Shown: positions 33,421 through 46,468, counted from the first letter of the stretch. The stretch: 64,000 bases of DNA from Rhizomys pruinosus (GCA_009823505.1 VZQC01009956.1:598995-662994), one strand, 5' to 3'. Numbers and translations are program-made. Notes: generated by a model not told the origin, from the sequence alone.

Positions 33421-33619
33421 TCTACAGTTGAATCTCTACAACTAAGACTCAGTCATCTTAAAATGAATGGAAGAGAGAAAATGAGAACATCCTATTCTTA
33501 TCAGTGAAACTTGGTTACATAATACAGTGAAATGCAAACAGAAGGCCACAACTGGCCAGGTATAAAACAATGGGAGACTCCAAAGTGTATCTCCCTGGAT
33601 AGGACCATTTTTGCACAAA

Positions 33620-34180
33620 GCAAAAAAAAAAATCAAATGTGAATGTAGAAGCTTTATTTGGAAAAAAATCTGGTAATCACCTGGTCACTAGCATGGCAAC
33701 TGGGGTGTGTTTGCATTGTTACAGTTTTCTAGTCTCACAGGGTCTTATGAACCAAGTCGAGGGACTGTCTGCAGGTCTTATAGCTCTAAGCTCTCACATT
33801 TAATCAGGGTTCAAGACAAAACTAGTCCATGAGAAAACTATTCTGCACAGTGGATAACCCATGGAAGCAGAAGGGGTCACATGCCTCCTGTCTCTTGTTT
33901 GTCCTTAGTGCTGGAGTGCTGGAGAGAACCTTCCAGCCTGAAGTTAAAGAACTGGGACTGGGATGCTGATCCAAGAATTATCGTTATGAAAGCAGAATGT
34001 ACCTGAGCAAGTATAATTATCTAAGAAGTACAGCAACATCAGCTAGAAAAAGAATATTGGAAAGCAGGACCTTTTCCCATTTCCCTTGCTCCAATCTGGG
34101 CCCTTTTCTGATTGAGGAGGCATGGATCTTGTGCTTGACATCACCACTGTTCCAAGTTCACATGTGAAAGCTTCCAGTGG
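33620..34180 (+). repeat. Recurring promoter-like module, copy C (upstream half only)
   Basis: Matches the upstream parts of copies B and D (for example 'cagggtcttatgaaccaag', 'ctgaagttaaagaa', 'tctgattgaggag'). The CCAAT/TATA half is missing: after about 34180 it joins minus-strand L1-type sequence. Confidence 0.5.
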
Positions 34181-34239
34181 CCTGAAAGCCTCTGTTCCCT
34201 ATGTTTATGGACCATACCGGGTCTTCTATTTTTTCTATC

Positions 34240-34745
34240 CCCTCTGCAATAGACTCTGATTCATGGGTGTGTGAGATTTAATATAGAAGTCCTATCTAGG
34301 GACATACATCCTGCAGTCACTAATTCTATAAACATGGTCAGTTATGAATTTCTGTGTGTATCACACTGTGTTCTATAAAGAATCTTCACAGTTGAGAGCT
34401 GAGGGATGCATCAGTATTCTCTCTAAACCCTGTTCCTCTTTGTTCCTTGAACCTTAGGTATAATGTCACCTAGGACTGAGTACCTCCCAGACAATTCTGT
34501 GTGTGTCCCCAGTTGTGGAACTCTGAAGTGGCCTCCATACATTGCAAAAAGATTCTTTACTAGTGGTATATGGTGTACTTGTCTGTAAATATAAGGATCC
34601 ATACTAAGCATATGGCAAGAAATTTAATTTTTCTAGAGATATGACAGAGATAGGGCTTTTTCTAGGATCTATCTACATATATTTGGCATAGTTTACAGTG
34701 CACTCATGAATGAGTTCAATCCTATTGAGAGGGCTATAAGCTTAA
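34240..34745 (-). mobile_element. LINE-1-type 3' region, minus strand
   Basis: Parallels 5760-6080 and 16030-16230 (for example 'tctgtaaatataaggatccatac', 'tctaggatctatctacatatatttgg'). Confidence 0.55.
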
Positions 34746-34749
34746 TTAA

Positions 34750-36500
34750 ATAGCTGTTAATTATCCCCCAGATATCAGTGCCAGTATTGCACCAATAGAT
34801 GTTTGCTATTTCAGTTATTATGGATATTAGCCTTTAGGGCTAAGTTGGACCATTGACTTATTTTTCTCCCTTAGGATTTGCATAGTATTCCCTAGAGCTA
34901 TAAACATTTTCAACTAGAAGGTTTCCAGGTCAATTTCTGCTCCATTGCTCTGAGTCCTGTGTCCAAGATATGTCCCATCTTCACAGAGATAAAAGAAAAG
35001 AAAGAACCCCAAAGAGGGGTATAATAGAGAAGAGATGTCATCAGGGGTAGATGGGAAAAGTGAGGGTGTTCTACTGTGAGAGGAGGAGGGAGGAACATGT
35101 AAGGGCCCATGGAGATGGGGGAGGATGGAACTCGGGAAAGGTATTCTAGGAAAGGGGATGGGGGATAATGTGGGCACTTGGAAAGGGGTTAGGAGGAAGG
35201 AGAATGGGCAAGGGAGGAGAGAGGGGAAATTAATGGAACTTGGGGGGTGTGAGATTAGGAAGCCAGAGAGAAATGTGTTCTGTAGAGAACTCCTAAAGAG
35301 ATGCAGATACAATGTCTAAACCTTAGTACATGTGTATACCCATGGGACATATGGCACAGATTACAGTCCCAGGTGGGAGAAATTGCCTTTTGAGTGTTGG
35401 TCAGAGTAGACCAATGGATTTCCTTAATTATTCAGGCTAATGTTAGAGCTCTTGGTTACCTCCCAGAACTCAAAGGTAAATTCACCTTTCTAAACATAAG
35501 ATTTGTATTCAATGACCACATGAAAATTAGGTCAGAATGTTGTAGCAAGTTTTAAGAAGAACCAAAGAGGCTGGGCTGAAATGATTCAACCTCACACCCA
35601 TCCATGGTGGCTGTGGTCAGGGTGAGGGCATCAGAACTGGGTTGCTGTGCTTGTTGGTGCCACTTTGCTATGTCTACACAGACTCCTGTCTTGTCTGGTG
35701 ATATTGGGTAAATACAAAATTTTCATGGATCAAGACAAAAGGAAAGAAAAGTGATGATATGTTATCAACCCAACAGTGAAAACACTGTCTTCAACTCTCC
35801 GAAACATATTCAAAAAGAATTATTCCTCTCCAACACATGTTCAAAACAGAATATGTGTCGGAGAGGAATGCTTAAGATTCCCTCCAATGCCCTAAACATT
35901 GAAATCTTCACTATATTAAGGTAAAAGGATGGACTACTGTAGTAGATGTAATTCACACATTTTTACTATTCTCTATCTTCATTTCAGAATTGCACTTTTA
36001 TGAGGATAATGATTTCTTGGATAAAATAAAGATTCTTTGACTAAGACTATAGCAAAGTGAAGCTGAACAAAAAAGAAATGATAAATCAAGAAGACGGTTG
36101 AATATAGAGCAGCAATTTAAGTGAAAAATCTCCTGGAATATATATATATAATTATAATATATCTATATATATATATTATATATATACTTTTTTTCCTAGT
36201 AAATGTTTCAACTTGAAGAGCATATGTTGAAGTTTAACATTAACTTCAATTTACAGGAATATCTGATCCTGTTTCATCATGAATACTAATATAAAGGCTA
36301 ATATTTTCTAACTGAATTGATCATTGGTCATTTTTTAAAATTTGGCTAGCACATAATTTTCTTTATTTTTGGAAATACAAAGGGAAATGTATAAACTAAA
36401 AAAATAACGTGAAAATTACACATATAATATTTGAATATGCATACATCTGTTTACCTGAAGGCTATATAACATGAAAAACAATGTCAAACAGGAAAAACTT
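34750..36500. other. Intergenic with a G-rich stretch and AT tract
   Basis: A purine-rich block at 35080-35250 gives long frames on both strands by composition alone, including a Pro/Ser/Phe-rich 132-codon minus frame. A (TA)n tract lies at about 36139-36187. At 35390-35480 there is faint similarity to 36500-36600 and 52990-53110, probably L1-derived. Confidence 0.4.
36139..36187. repeat. (TA)n-rich microsatellite
   Basis: Imperfect TATA tracts with internal mirror symmetry. Confidence 0.8.
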
Positions 36501-37136
36501 CCCTCCAAGTTGTTGGTCAGTGTAGTCCAAGAGACTCACAAAATAACACAAGCTATTAACACAGCCCTGGTTTACCTTCCAGAACTTGAAGGTAATACCC
36601 AATTGCTGAAAACAGGCCTTACTTGGATACAGCACTTAGAGTAGTGCTGGAACTGACCTGAAGCTTTTCTCCTGTGAGATTTTCCTTGAGAGATAGAAAT
36701 CTCTATACACACTACAAAAGGTAAAAGAGATATGGATGGAAGAAAGGAAGAAGAGGTGGAGAGAACCAGAGTCCAGCTTCTTGAACAAATGTGTTGAGTG
36801 AGTTTCATTATAAAAGAATGGAATAGATAAAAGTAGCTGATCACCAAATAACCCAACTAGATAGAAGAGACTAGTCATGAAAGCTGTATCCCTGAAAAAT
36901 CACAATGTGAGTTACAGCCAGCTACCCTGAAGAGGACATCTACCCCAGAATGATTTACCTGGCCTATAACCTAAGATAGATGCCATGTAAACAGTTACAT
37001 TCTGATCATCCTGGCTTTGAAAATTATTGAATATTACTGTATTTTATGACTAATCTTTAAACCTACAGGCTGGAATGTTTCAGTTTAGAGTAAGTACCTG
37101 CACAATGACTTCATGTGCCTTCGATAATACTCTTTA

Positions 37137-37367
37137 TTAAAGTTTATTTTTCTTAACTTATTTATTTTTATTTTCTTTGTGTGAGTGATATGTCTGCATG
37201 TGGGCAAGTACAACTATGTCATGCAATGTCCATGTAGGACAGAGGCATCAGATACCCTGAAAATAGATTTATGGATGATTAACTGCCATGTGGGTACTAT
37301 GATTCAAACCTGGGTCTTCTGCAAGGAGCACCCTTGATCTGAACCTCTGAGCCATCTTTTTAGCCCT
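37137..37367 (-). mobile_element. B2-family SINE, old, minus strand
   Basis: Reversed tail, 'tcatgcaatgtcc', 'caaacctgggtcttctgcaagg' and 'gagccatctttttagccc'. Diverged. Confidence 0.82.
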
Positions 37368-37376
37368 TCTTTTTAA

Positions 37377-37519
37377 TTTTTTTCTTTTTGGTCTTTTTGA
37401 GACGGGGTCTCCCTGTAGCCCCAGATGTCCTGAAACTCACTCTGTAGACCAGGCTGGCCTTGAACTCACAAAGATCTGCCTGCCTCTACCTCCCAAAGGC
37501 ATGCACCACTACACCCGGC
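37377..37519 (-). mobile_element. B1 SINE next to the old B2
   Basis: Minus-strand B1 with a target duplication starting agcccttctttt (37362 onward and 37520 onward), so it inserted at the edge of the B2 head after that element was in place. Confidence 0.9.
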
Positions 37520-37809
37520 AGCCCTTCTTTTTTAAATTTACTTTTATTTATTTATTTTTTAACTTAGAAGACTATAATTGTATCATTAAAGAAATTCAAT
37601 CAGGTATCTTACATTTTTCTGTAGAGAACAGGTGAATGTAACCTTCAGCTGTAGAAGATTAATAGAAAAAGGACAGAAAACTTCTTGGGCCTGGGTTTAT
37701 GAAAGCTAAAATATCAAATCCTGGATTCAGCATCAAAAATCCAAAGCCAAAGTTTGTCAAAAGCCCAAAGTTAAGACCCATGGCAGTGTACCATACCTCT
37801 AGTTCATGG

Positions 37810-37810
<1 letters not shown>

Positions 37811-37860
<50 letters not shown>
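37811..37860. repeat. (TG)n microsatellite
   Basis: About 24 TG units, nearly pure. Confidence 0.95.
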
Positions 37861-37862
<2 letters not shown>

Positions 37863-38431
37863 GGAGGGGAGAGCACACTGCTACATTCTCATTGGAGAAA
37901 ACCACAGCTTCAGGGACATGGGAGGGCATCACATCTCTAGCTCATGTGAGAGGACCACAACACCAGCTTGAAAGAAAAGACCACAGCTCAAGTTTAAAAT
38001 TGATTTCTTGCATGATTTCCACTAAGGTTCAGATATGGGGTTTGTGAGTGGAATAGTTTGTGATTCTTTTAATCTAGTAAGGTCTGAATGAACTAACTAT
38101 ATAGAGGTTCTCACACTATTTTCGGATACATACAAAACAACAAGTACTTTCTATTATAGAATATTTTGTCAAAATATATCACTTGGAGCCAGGTACAGTG
38201 GTACATACTTTGAATCCCAATTCTCAGGAGACAGAGTAGGAAGAGCTGTGTAATATTGGGGCAAGCTGACTCGATTAGATAGAGATACTAGATATATCTA
38301 TTATATAGATATATGATATAATAATATATATATTCTATAATACTTATTTCTATTGTTGTGCATAAACTATTTCATAAAAGTTAAATAATAGATTGCCATA
38401 GTCTAGGTAGGGCCACAGGGAGAATATATAA

Positions 38432-38685
38432 AGATGGCTCAGTGGTTAAGAGCACTGACTGCTCTTGCAGAGGACCCGGGTTTGAATCTCAGCACCCACA
38501 TGGCAGCTAAGAACTATTTTATGTCTGGTGTGGTAGTCCATGCCTTTAATCCCAGCACCACTCGGGAGGTAGAGGCAGGTGGATCTCTGGGAGTTCAAGG
38601 CAGTCCTGGTCTACATAGTGAGCTCCAGGCCAACTGGGAATAAAGAGAGACCCTGTCGCAAAAAAAAAAAAAAAAATAATAATAA
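38432..38685 (+). mobile_element. B2-head/B1 composite SINE
   Basis: 38432-38518 is the first part of a B2 (agatggctcagtggttaagagc through the B-box to 'acatggcagctaagaac'). It joins directly to a B1 at about 38521-38660 with an A tail and (AAT)n. The B2 3' half does not reappear after the B1, so this is either a chimeric SINE or a B1 insertion followed by loss. It resembles B4/RSINE-type head-to-tail tRNA/7SL composites in principle. Confidence 0.7.
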
Positions 38686-38859
38686 TAATAATAATATAAT
38701 AATACATTCAATAGCCCAAGCCTAGCTTCACAGGCTAACAATCACAATGATGACCAGAACAACAAACTACGGTGGTGAAATAGTGGCACTTTCATTGAGG
38801 GGTGTAATAAACATCTATCTAACTGGTCTTAAAGGCCTTTCAATTGGAAATAGCTCAAT

Positions 38860-38989
38860 TGTGGCACTGTAGACATATAAAAATGCACATGGGTAGAGGG
38901 GTCATAGAGCCTGGAGAAAATCTTCTCTCTGTCACTAACCTTTACAAAAAATGAAAGTTTTACTGTTTGCTATAATATGGATATAATAT

Positions 38990-39025
<36 letters not shown>

Positions 39026-39850
39026 AAAGTATACTGTACACCACTAATCAAAAATCTTCTTTTTGCAATGGGGACTATTACACAGTTCCACAACTGGTGA
39101 CACACAGAGAATATTTTTCTGAGAGATGCTGATCCCTAAGTGACATAACTACTGTGGATCTTCTACATCTATGTCTCATATGGAACACAGCAGAACAGGG
39201 TACAAAGAGAATACTAATATATCCCACAACCCTCACCAGCAAAGCTTCCTCATGCAACAGGATGCAATGCACACAGAGGCCCATAACTGGCCAAGTTGTA
39301 GTGAATAAGAGACCACTAATTGTATTTCCCTGGGTAAGATTTGTATATTAAGCCTCACCCACCCATGGCTCTGGGACAATTGGAGAAGAGAGGGTGGAAG
39401 GGCTATAATTGCCAGAGTTGGTGTATGATAAATGAACGGACAATCAGACCTCTGAGATCTTTCTTATATGGTTTTGAAACAATGCTGACAGCATGCACAA
39501 GACCCATGCTAAATAAATCAGACAAAAACATTCCATTTGTCTGAAGAAATGGGCAGCACTCCCCAACTTCAGCCAAAACATATTGGCAACTGATTACTGC
39601 TTGATGAGGGAAAGTAGATCTTCTTTAATGGAGTGACTAGATAAGATGATTAGATTTTAGTGGATGAACTTGCACCAAAGCAACTTATGGGTACAAATGC
39701 TTAACTGAATAGGCCTTAACATATATGACAGATTGCATGAAATCTGGTAGTGTTGTATGGGGGAGGCAGCAATGGTAAGGGTTCAAAATATGATTAAGAT
39801 ATATTATAGAAAAAGCACTAAACCTAATAAAATGTACATAGAAAGAAATC
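38860..39850 (+). mobile_element. LINE-1 3' end, long copy
   Basis: It has the full order of the recurring L1 3' region: 'tggcactgtagacata' (38870), a (TA)n tract (38982-39026), 'cacccatggctctggga' (39360), and the terminus 'aaacctaataaaatgtac'. Confidence 0.6.
38982..39027. repeat. (TA)n microsatellite
   Basis: Long AT run inside the L1 3' region. Confidence 0.9.
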
Positions 39851-40219
39851 ATTATCACAAAAATTTCCCATTTTATACAAACATATCAAAGCTTTAATAA
39901 CTAATAACAACAGCTATGATTTCTTCATAAAATCTGACATATCAATGTTTCATCATGGTTGGGGAGGGTTCCCATGAAGCCTCACTCTCCTCAAAGATTA
40001 TTAAAAGTTAAAAGTTTGTGGTGAAACCCAGTGTGAAACACAAGGGCAGGATTGATGGATGTTTGGGCTTGCCAAGGAGGAATCTCTGAGCATTTCTTTA
40101 AGGAAAACATGACATCTTTTAGCAAAAAAAACCCTCAATTCAGGTGATATGGTTATGTATATATGTGTGTATATATTTATGTATTTATGTAATACAAGTT
40201 GTAGAGAACAATGACAACA

Positions 40220-40392
40220 AAAGAATTGGAAAAATACTCTGGAAATACTCAGAAAAAGATGTAAGACATGTATGGTAGAGCGCAGGGACTCAGGTGGGGT
40301 GGGGGGCATGGAAAGTGAAGTAACTCTAAGTTTGATTGAAAAATGATGTAAGATTTATGGAAAATTTTAATAACAATAAAAAAATTTAACAT
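40220..40392 (+). mobile_element. LINE-1 3' end
   Basis: Similar to the last 150 bp of 1-331: G-rich block (ggtggggtggggggca) then 'ttgaaaaatgatgtaagatttatgg' and 'aataacaataaaaaaa'. Confidence 0.65.
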
Positions 40393-40394
40393 TT

Positions 40395-41600
40395 GTGGTG
40401 AATGAAGTTTCATTTCCTTAGATACTTGTATGTTTCTCTTGTTTTAGTAACCTGCTTCCCAACTTGTACTCAGGTAAGAAACTCTGATTTAACTTATTAG
40501 GCCTTAAAATATATAAGAAATTAAATTAGTAGGTGCAATTTTCCAAGAAATTGTTTCAGCATAATAGGGAGGGAATATTAAAGGTTAGAAATTTACTATA
40601 TAATTGGTTGAAATTGTCAAGCAATAAACAAAGAGCTGTGCAAGAAAAAAAAAAACTGAATAAATTGCACAGTGAAATGAAATTCATGAATTTAAATAGA
40701 AAGAAACACTTGGAATCCTATAAGGCTCAGTTCCTTTCCCCAAGGCTAGAAATGAGAGTTAGGATGTCCATTGCTGCCAATGAGCACTATACTGAACATT
40801 ATCCTCAGTGTAATTAGGAGAGAAAGTACCATCTTTTTCTCTTTTACTTAGAATTTCTATTTCATATCTTTTGCTTATGGCAAGGAATTAAAATTACAAG
40901 GGTTGGAATATATATGACCCAGTTTCTATAAAAATATTAAGAAGTCAAGAAAAAATCTTTAAAATTAGAAACAATCCTATTAAATATGAAATTACCTGAA
41001 TATACAAAAATTCAACTGAATTTTCTACACAAGAAAATTAGTCATTGAAAATTAAACTTGGAAAGCACCTACATTTACATTACCATCTGATAGATGTGGT
41101 GAAATGTGTGTTTATTTTTAAGTTTCTCAGGAGACTGGGGAGTAAGGAACATTTTCTGTGTTTGAGTCTGAGAGTGGCTTGAAAAACATACTATCTCACT
41201 TAATCATCCCTCAGTAATTTAAAATATTTGTCAGGATTTCCCACCAGAAGGCATGTCGGGAGGAATAAATTTAACACAGGACAGGCAGGAGCACAAGATC
41301 ATACGAAACAAATGGATTTTTATGCCAAGATGAATTCAAACAATACAGAATAATTAACTACATACACTACAAATATACATAATCTCTCTGATGGGACCTA
41401 TGGAACCAGGAAGCAGATGGAGAGGCCTTAATCAATAGGTGAAAAGTCAAAGTTCAAAAAAGGAATAGTTAAAAATAAGCCATCTAATAGGTAAATTTAG
41501 CATAAGTTTATGGATTACCAACTCTGACACAACTGGAACAGTAAATTCCCCTATGAAGTTCTAATCATACCTTGCTCAAATTATTCAGGAGGCAAATAGT
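40395..41600. other. Intergenic, nothing recognised
   Basis: A 94-codon plus frame at 40533-40817 is Lys/Leu-rich, but has no recognisable domain. AT-rich surroundings. Confidence 0.4.
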
Positions 41601-41619
41601 GGGTTGAGAAATTGGGGGA

Positions 41620-42680
41620 GATATTATTTTCCACATAGTCATAAGCATTCAACTATAAGCATAAAACATATATTTGGAAAGAACATCTGAGTCTCTTGGG
41701 GTCAATGAATGATAAATAAGGGATATTATTAATGTTAATGCTCTGTGCTCTCAAAGAGACTTCAGGAGCCAGGCAAAGTCAACCAGTCTTACAGCTCTAT
41801 GCTCTACGTGGTAAAAAGGTGCTGGATGAAGCCAGTCCCTGAAACAGCAATTCTGCACATAGTGAGTCACACAGGAGAGGAACGGAGCCAACATGTCTCC
41901 TGCAATGATGACACAGGAATGGTTATAGAAAGCAGAAGCAGCAACCACCTGGTTCAGGGGAAAGTCCCTGCACAGGAAGCAAGAGCAACATCATGCAGAA
42001 GAGCAGCCTTGGTGCTCCAGGGCCATCTCCCTGTCTGTCTCCAGGCAGCATGTCTCCTGCAAAAATCAGGAGCAGTCCTCCCTTTCCTCTCAGAGCTTTG
42101 TAGTCAAGCTCCTGGCTAGAGCCTGAAGCCAGCTGAGAGCTGGACTCCAGCCAGGAACCTGACTGGCAAAAATCCTCTTTGCAAGAATTTATATAGGCTG
42201 TGGTCAGCTCTGACTGGTTCAGTGTGTGAATAGTAATGACTTGGAGATTAGGGACCAATCAGGAGAGAGATCTCAAACCCACAAGGAAGTAAAAGCTACA
42301 TGTAACCTGGGAGATTTTGCAATCAGTGCCTCCAGTCCTTTTCTCAGACCCCGGGATTTTCAGCGGAATGGCAGAGGTGGATGGAGAAAGGCAGGGAAAA
42401 ACTCAACGTTTTAGTTTGACTGGCTAAAAAAATAAAAAGCCAACCTAAGCACCCTGGATTTGGAGCTTGTTTCTTGCTGATGGGTCCTTCATCTGGCTGC
42501 GTACTACTAGTAAGCTTGCATTTCTCCCTGGGGTGTTCTGATTGCGGCTGTGTGCTGTCAAAGGCAGCCTGTGCATCAATATCAAAATTGTGATTTCATT
42601 CAAAGCCACGAAAATGGAGAATTTCTTTCAAATAAACCTATCTTTAAAAAGCTACTAGGATTCATTCTCTGGGCATGTAG
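41620..42680 (+). repeat. Recurring promoter-like module, copy D
   Basis: Homologous to copies A and B. The conserved core is 42110-42340, with a CCAAT box at 42255-42259 (gaccaatcagg). A TATA-like aataaaaagc follows at 42431-42440 and a splice-donor-like agtaagc has its GT at 42510-42511, about 80 bp after the TATA-like box, as in copy B. 'caaataaacc' near 42630 could be a poly(A) signal. The similarity to copy A continues to about 43090, beyond the module. Two long frames over the core (124 codons plus, 111 minus) are not conserved between copies. Confidence 0.65.
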
Positions 42681-42779
42681 TATATAAAATTTTCATTCAG
42701 TCTGAGCTCTTCAGAATACTAAAGGAATAAATCAAGGATTACTTCTTTAAGTAAATAGTCTAAATCAAAATTGAATTGT

Positions 42780-43095
42780 GCCTATATTGATGTTTCTCTG
42801 TGATAAAGGTATAGTTTTTTTTTCCGATTTTTGTGCACTCTTAAAATTTGTGAGAATACCATATTGTATAAAATGGACAGTGATTACATGTGATGCCCCC
42901 TTCTACTGTCTTCATCTCCTCCAATACCTGCCAAACCCCCATTCTTCTTCCCAATCAGTTCCCTGATACTCTGAGGTGCCTCCTTTCATTCCATTCTTCA
43001 TTTTTCCATCTTTCCTATGTTCCATGTTTTCTTTCATTCTCTTACAGTCACTCACCTTTCCCCATATATCTGTGCTTTTACAGATAAACTGTAAA
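42780..43095 (-). mobile_element. Pyrimidine-rich segment shared with 5390-5690
   Basis: It parallels the sequence downstream of module copy A, so modules A and D are parts of longer duplicated blocks, or both carry the same L1-type insertion. Confidence 0.45.
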
Positions 43096-43099
43096 TGAA

Positions 43100-43680
43100 G
43101 TTCAAAGATTAACTTAATCTGTCATTCCCTTTCAAGAAATAAACTACTCATTAGTGAAGGCACAGATAAAGTCTTAATAGCTTGCCATTAACAAAATGTC
43201 AAGAATTTTGAACAAATGCTGCTCCCCCGAGGTATTTATAGAGCATTGGACTGGAAATGCTGTTAATAGAAGAGCAGAATCTGCTCTCAGTGTGAGTGGC
43301 AGCTGCATATGTGGGACTGTCCTTCACTAGCACACATGTTCCTACATTCAGGCATGGTACTGTCTGTCAGTGCCCTCCATGCTGCAGAGCCTACACAGAC
43401 TTGAATCAGATTGTAGGAACTCTTCATTTTCCCTGTGCTCTTGTTGAGTCTGTGGCAGCAAAATGCTCACAACAGATCAGCCTAATAATAGAAGATGATT
43501 TACATATTGACTAAATCAATGAAATTGATCATCTAAGACACAACCAAAATAAAAGTCTCCCTGAATTAACATGTAAGTTGTTAAAGACAATAAAATGTAA
43601 ATTCCTTTACTATAGCCAATGTTAGTAAAAAATGTAAGTAGTATATATACATTTTAGTGGTATTTTCAGGTTTTCTCACT
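43100..43680. other. Intergenic with an unassigned 72-codon frame
   Basis: The frame 43296-43514 is Cys-containing and not AT-driven, but I recognise no family and see no splice or repeat context. Left uncalled. Confidence 0.35.
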
Positions 43681-43689
43681 ATATATTAT

Positions 43690-43723
<34 letters not shown>

Positions 43724-43729
43724 TATATT
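43681..43729. repeat. (TA)n microsatellite
   Basis: Pure to near-pure AT run. Confidence 0.92.
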
Positions 43730-43757
43730 GCCTTGGAAAATAATTCAAAACATGATA

Positions 43758-43862
43758 TGTGGGTCAAGTCAGAAGGCACTTCATGTAAAGGCACTTGCTA
43801 GTAAAACTGAAGACCTGAGTTCCATCCCCTAGACCCACATGTTAGAAGGACAGAAACGACTA
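43758..43862 (+). mobile_element. tRNA-derived SINE fragment (ID/B4-like)
   Basis: 'aaggcacttgctagtaaaactgaagacctgagttccatcccc' matches the ID/B4 head with a B-box. No clear 3' half. Confidence 0.55.
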
Positions 43863-43864
43863 CC

Positions 43865-45000
43865 AAAAGTGGGGTTTTTTTTTGTATTTTTTTAAATCTA
43901 TAAGCATGTCAAGTGTTTTTTTTTTTCTTTTCTTTTTCCTATAACCATGCCATACTACAAATGGGTGCACCCCCAACCAAAACAATGTAAATAACTGAGA
44001 TGGAAAGAATCAAGGTGTAAAGCAATGCCTGTAGCATTCAGATAAGGAGATGAATGTAAATGTGATAAAGTGCCTATTTGCAAAGAAACACACTATCACT
44101 GCTTGCTCTTTGCATTCCGGTATTCCATATAAATTAATACCTTTGTAAACACCACAACTGAAAAAGTATTTAATGGAAAAATTCCCAGAAATCCCTAAGA
44201 CTGTGACCCAGATAGAGTAAATCCTAAAAATATCTTTGTTCTAAACCTTAGGTAAAATTATTTTAAGGGAGTTTTTTAAACTTTGAAAAAGAAAGTCAAT
44301 GGCAAATTTTCTCACCCTAAGTTTAAATTAAGGAACAATAGACAATCAAATAATTTGGAAGAAAACCTAGCAAAATAATTAAGAATACATTTATAAAGAG
44401 TAGAATAAAATACAATTATCCAAAATACAGAATTCAAATTTATTTGCAGATTATTAAATGAAACAAAAATTCAAATTTATATGCAAGTGTAAACATTATC
44501 AGTGAAACTTGAAATAAAATAAAAACACAACTATAAATAAAATAAAGCAAGAGCTGCTAGAATCATACAATGTTGACAAACAATATAATGCTCGTTTAGT
44601 AAACTCATATATTTAAACATAAGAATTGTATTCCATGACTTTCCCTGAGATAGAGCAGAATGAAGATACAAAGAGAATATAGAAACAAAGAAGTTGAGCT
44701 CACATTACTCAGAGGCCCATTCCTATGTTGTGTACAGTGAGGGCATGGCTTTTGATTCCTCCATGTTTTTTGGTATCACTTTGGTAAGTCTACACAGGCT
44801 TCTGTCCTATGGGATGATTTTGAGAAATTATAAAGTTTCTAAGAATCTAGGCAAAAAGAAGTATCTAGCAGGCATATCAACAACATTAAACAGTGAAAAA
44901 AATCAGTAAAAAGCAAGACATGTGTAAAGTTTAAAGGTGCCAATAATTGTATTTAACAATACACCAAACATTAGCATTTTCAAGTCACTTAAGCAAAAGA
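43865..45000. other. AT-rich spacer, nothing recognised
   Basis: Contains short T tracts (43915-43940). No supported feature. Confidence 0.45.
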
Positions 45001-45009
45001 TAGACTATT

Positions 45010-45260
45010 TGAGTAGCTGAAATTTTAAAGACAGGTACTCTGAATAGGCTGACAAGCAATCAGTGGATGAAGTTGCACTGAAGAATGGCCAGGAAACTAA
45101 TTTGACACAATAGGCCTTAACACAAATGACAGAATGTACGAATTAAAGCGGTGGGGGGGCGGTGTTGGGGGGCTGTGGGACACAGTAATAGAGAAGTGAG
45201 CATAAAGGTTATTAAGACAGATATCAGAAGCTCACGCAAGGTTTACTCATCTCCATCTTC
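45010..45260 (+). mobile_element. LINE-1 3' end fragment
   Basis: 'caatcagtggatgaagttgcac', 'aataggccttaacacaaatgac', then a G-rich block and 'gttattaagac', as in 39660-39810. Truncated terminus. Confidence 0.55.
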
Positions 45261-45658
45261 ATTATAGGACAGCACTTGGATGAGAATGCTGGTCTCTGTA
45301 TGGACAATTCATGGAATATATGAGTCTTTGATAAGAAAGTAGCTTCATAAATAAGAGTATTTGAACAAAACAAAGGAAAGAAATGAGAAAAAGGAGTTAA
45401 ATATATACAGCAATAAATTAAACTAAAAATTTCCTGGGTAAAACATGTATTTTCCGTAAATGATCTCAGTAACTCAAGTTATGAAGGTGGCAATTGAAAA
45501 CTGTCATAAACTTCACTGTGCAAGAATACCAGATCCATTTTCTTCATGCATAGTCTTATAAATTCTATTTAATGTATTTTTTACGTGAATTGATCATCGG
45601 ATAAAAAGTTCCTAAATTAGGTCAGAGCATTATTTCCTACTGAGAGGTTGTCTATATG

Positions 45659-45659
<1 letters not shown>

Positions 45660-45721
<62 letters not shown>
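45660..45721. repeat. (GA)n microsatellite
   Basis: About 30 GA units, nearly pure, with triplex-forming potential. Confidence 0.95.
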
Positions 45722-45723
<2 letters not shown>

Positions 45724-45954
45724 CAAAGTCAAGAGAGGAAAAACAAAGTCTGGATTGTTGAATGAGTGGGTTCATTGAGGTTATTTACAAAATAGCAATC
45801 AAGTACAAGTACTCAACCACCAAAATGTCCACCCAGATAGAATGGACACCTCGGAGAGCTATATCACTAATAATTTGAGGGTAGATTACAGACTGCTCCA
45901 CTAATCCTTTCAAGTGGCTCCTCCTAGCATTATTTCCTTTTTTAAAAAAAATTG

Positions 45955-46100
45955 CAAGGTGCAGTGGTGCACGCCTTAAATACCAGCATTTGGGAGGCAG
46001 AGGCTGGTGGATCTCTGTGAGTTCAAGGCCAGCCTGGTCTACAGAGTGAGCTCCAGGCGAGCTGGGACTAAAAGGGTCACCCTGTCTCAAAAATAACAAA
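45955..46100 (+). mobile_element. B1 SINE
   Basis: 'aaggtgcagtggtgcacg' head, 'tgggaggcagaggctgg', 'gttcaaggccagcctgg', 'ccctgtctcaaaaa' tail. The minus 104-codon frame here is a SINE translation. Confidence 0.9.
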
Positions 46101-46385
46101 AAAATATATTTTATTGAATTTTTTATTAAGGCCTGTCCCCACTGACCAAGTCACTTTCTGAGCTTTCTCATCCTTATGAATCACTGAATTTTATAAACAA
46201 CCCTCACACCCACAGGCAGAAATTAGACAGTTCATGGAAAATATCTACACAATAATTCAATGTGCATGTGTCAATATTCTTATTTTAAATGTTTGGAAAA
46301 AGTAAAATTGTGCATGAATTTATGTTTAGGAAATATATGCCTAATGCCTGCATAGACCAGAAGTTGGGTTTATGCCCTGGAACTG

Positions 46386-46388
<3 letters not shown>

Positions 46389-46466
<78 letters not shown>
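46389..46466. repeat. (AT)n microsatellite, about 78 bp
   Basis: The longest AT run in the window, with one 'tttat' interruption at about 46436-46440. It could extrude as a cruciform. The overlapping Ile-Tyr frames are artefacts. Confidence 0.95.

Positions 46467-46468
<2 letters not shown>

Noticed and set aside
34914..35312. 132-codon minus frame rich in Pro, Ser and Phe
   Set aside because: It is driven by a purine-rich tract on the plus strand; no domain and no supporting context.
43296..43514. 72-codon Cys-containing frame
   Set aside because: No family recognised, no splice sites or promoter seen; length is within chance expectation.
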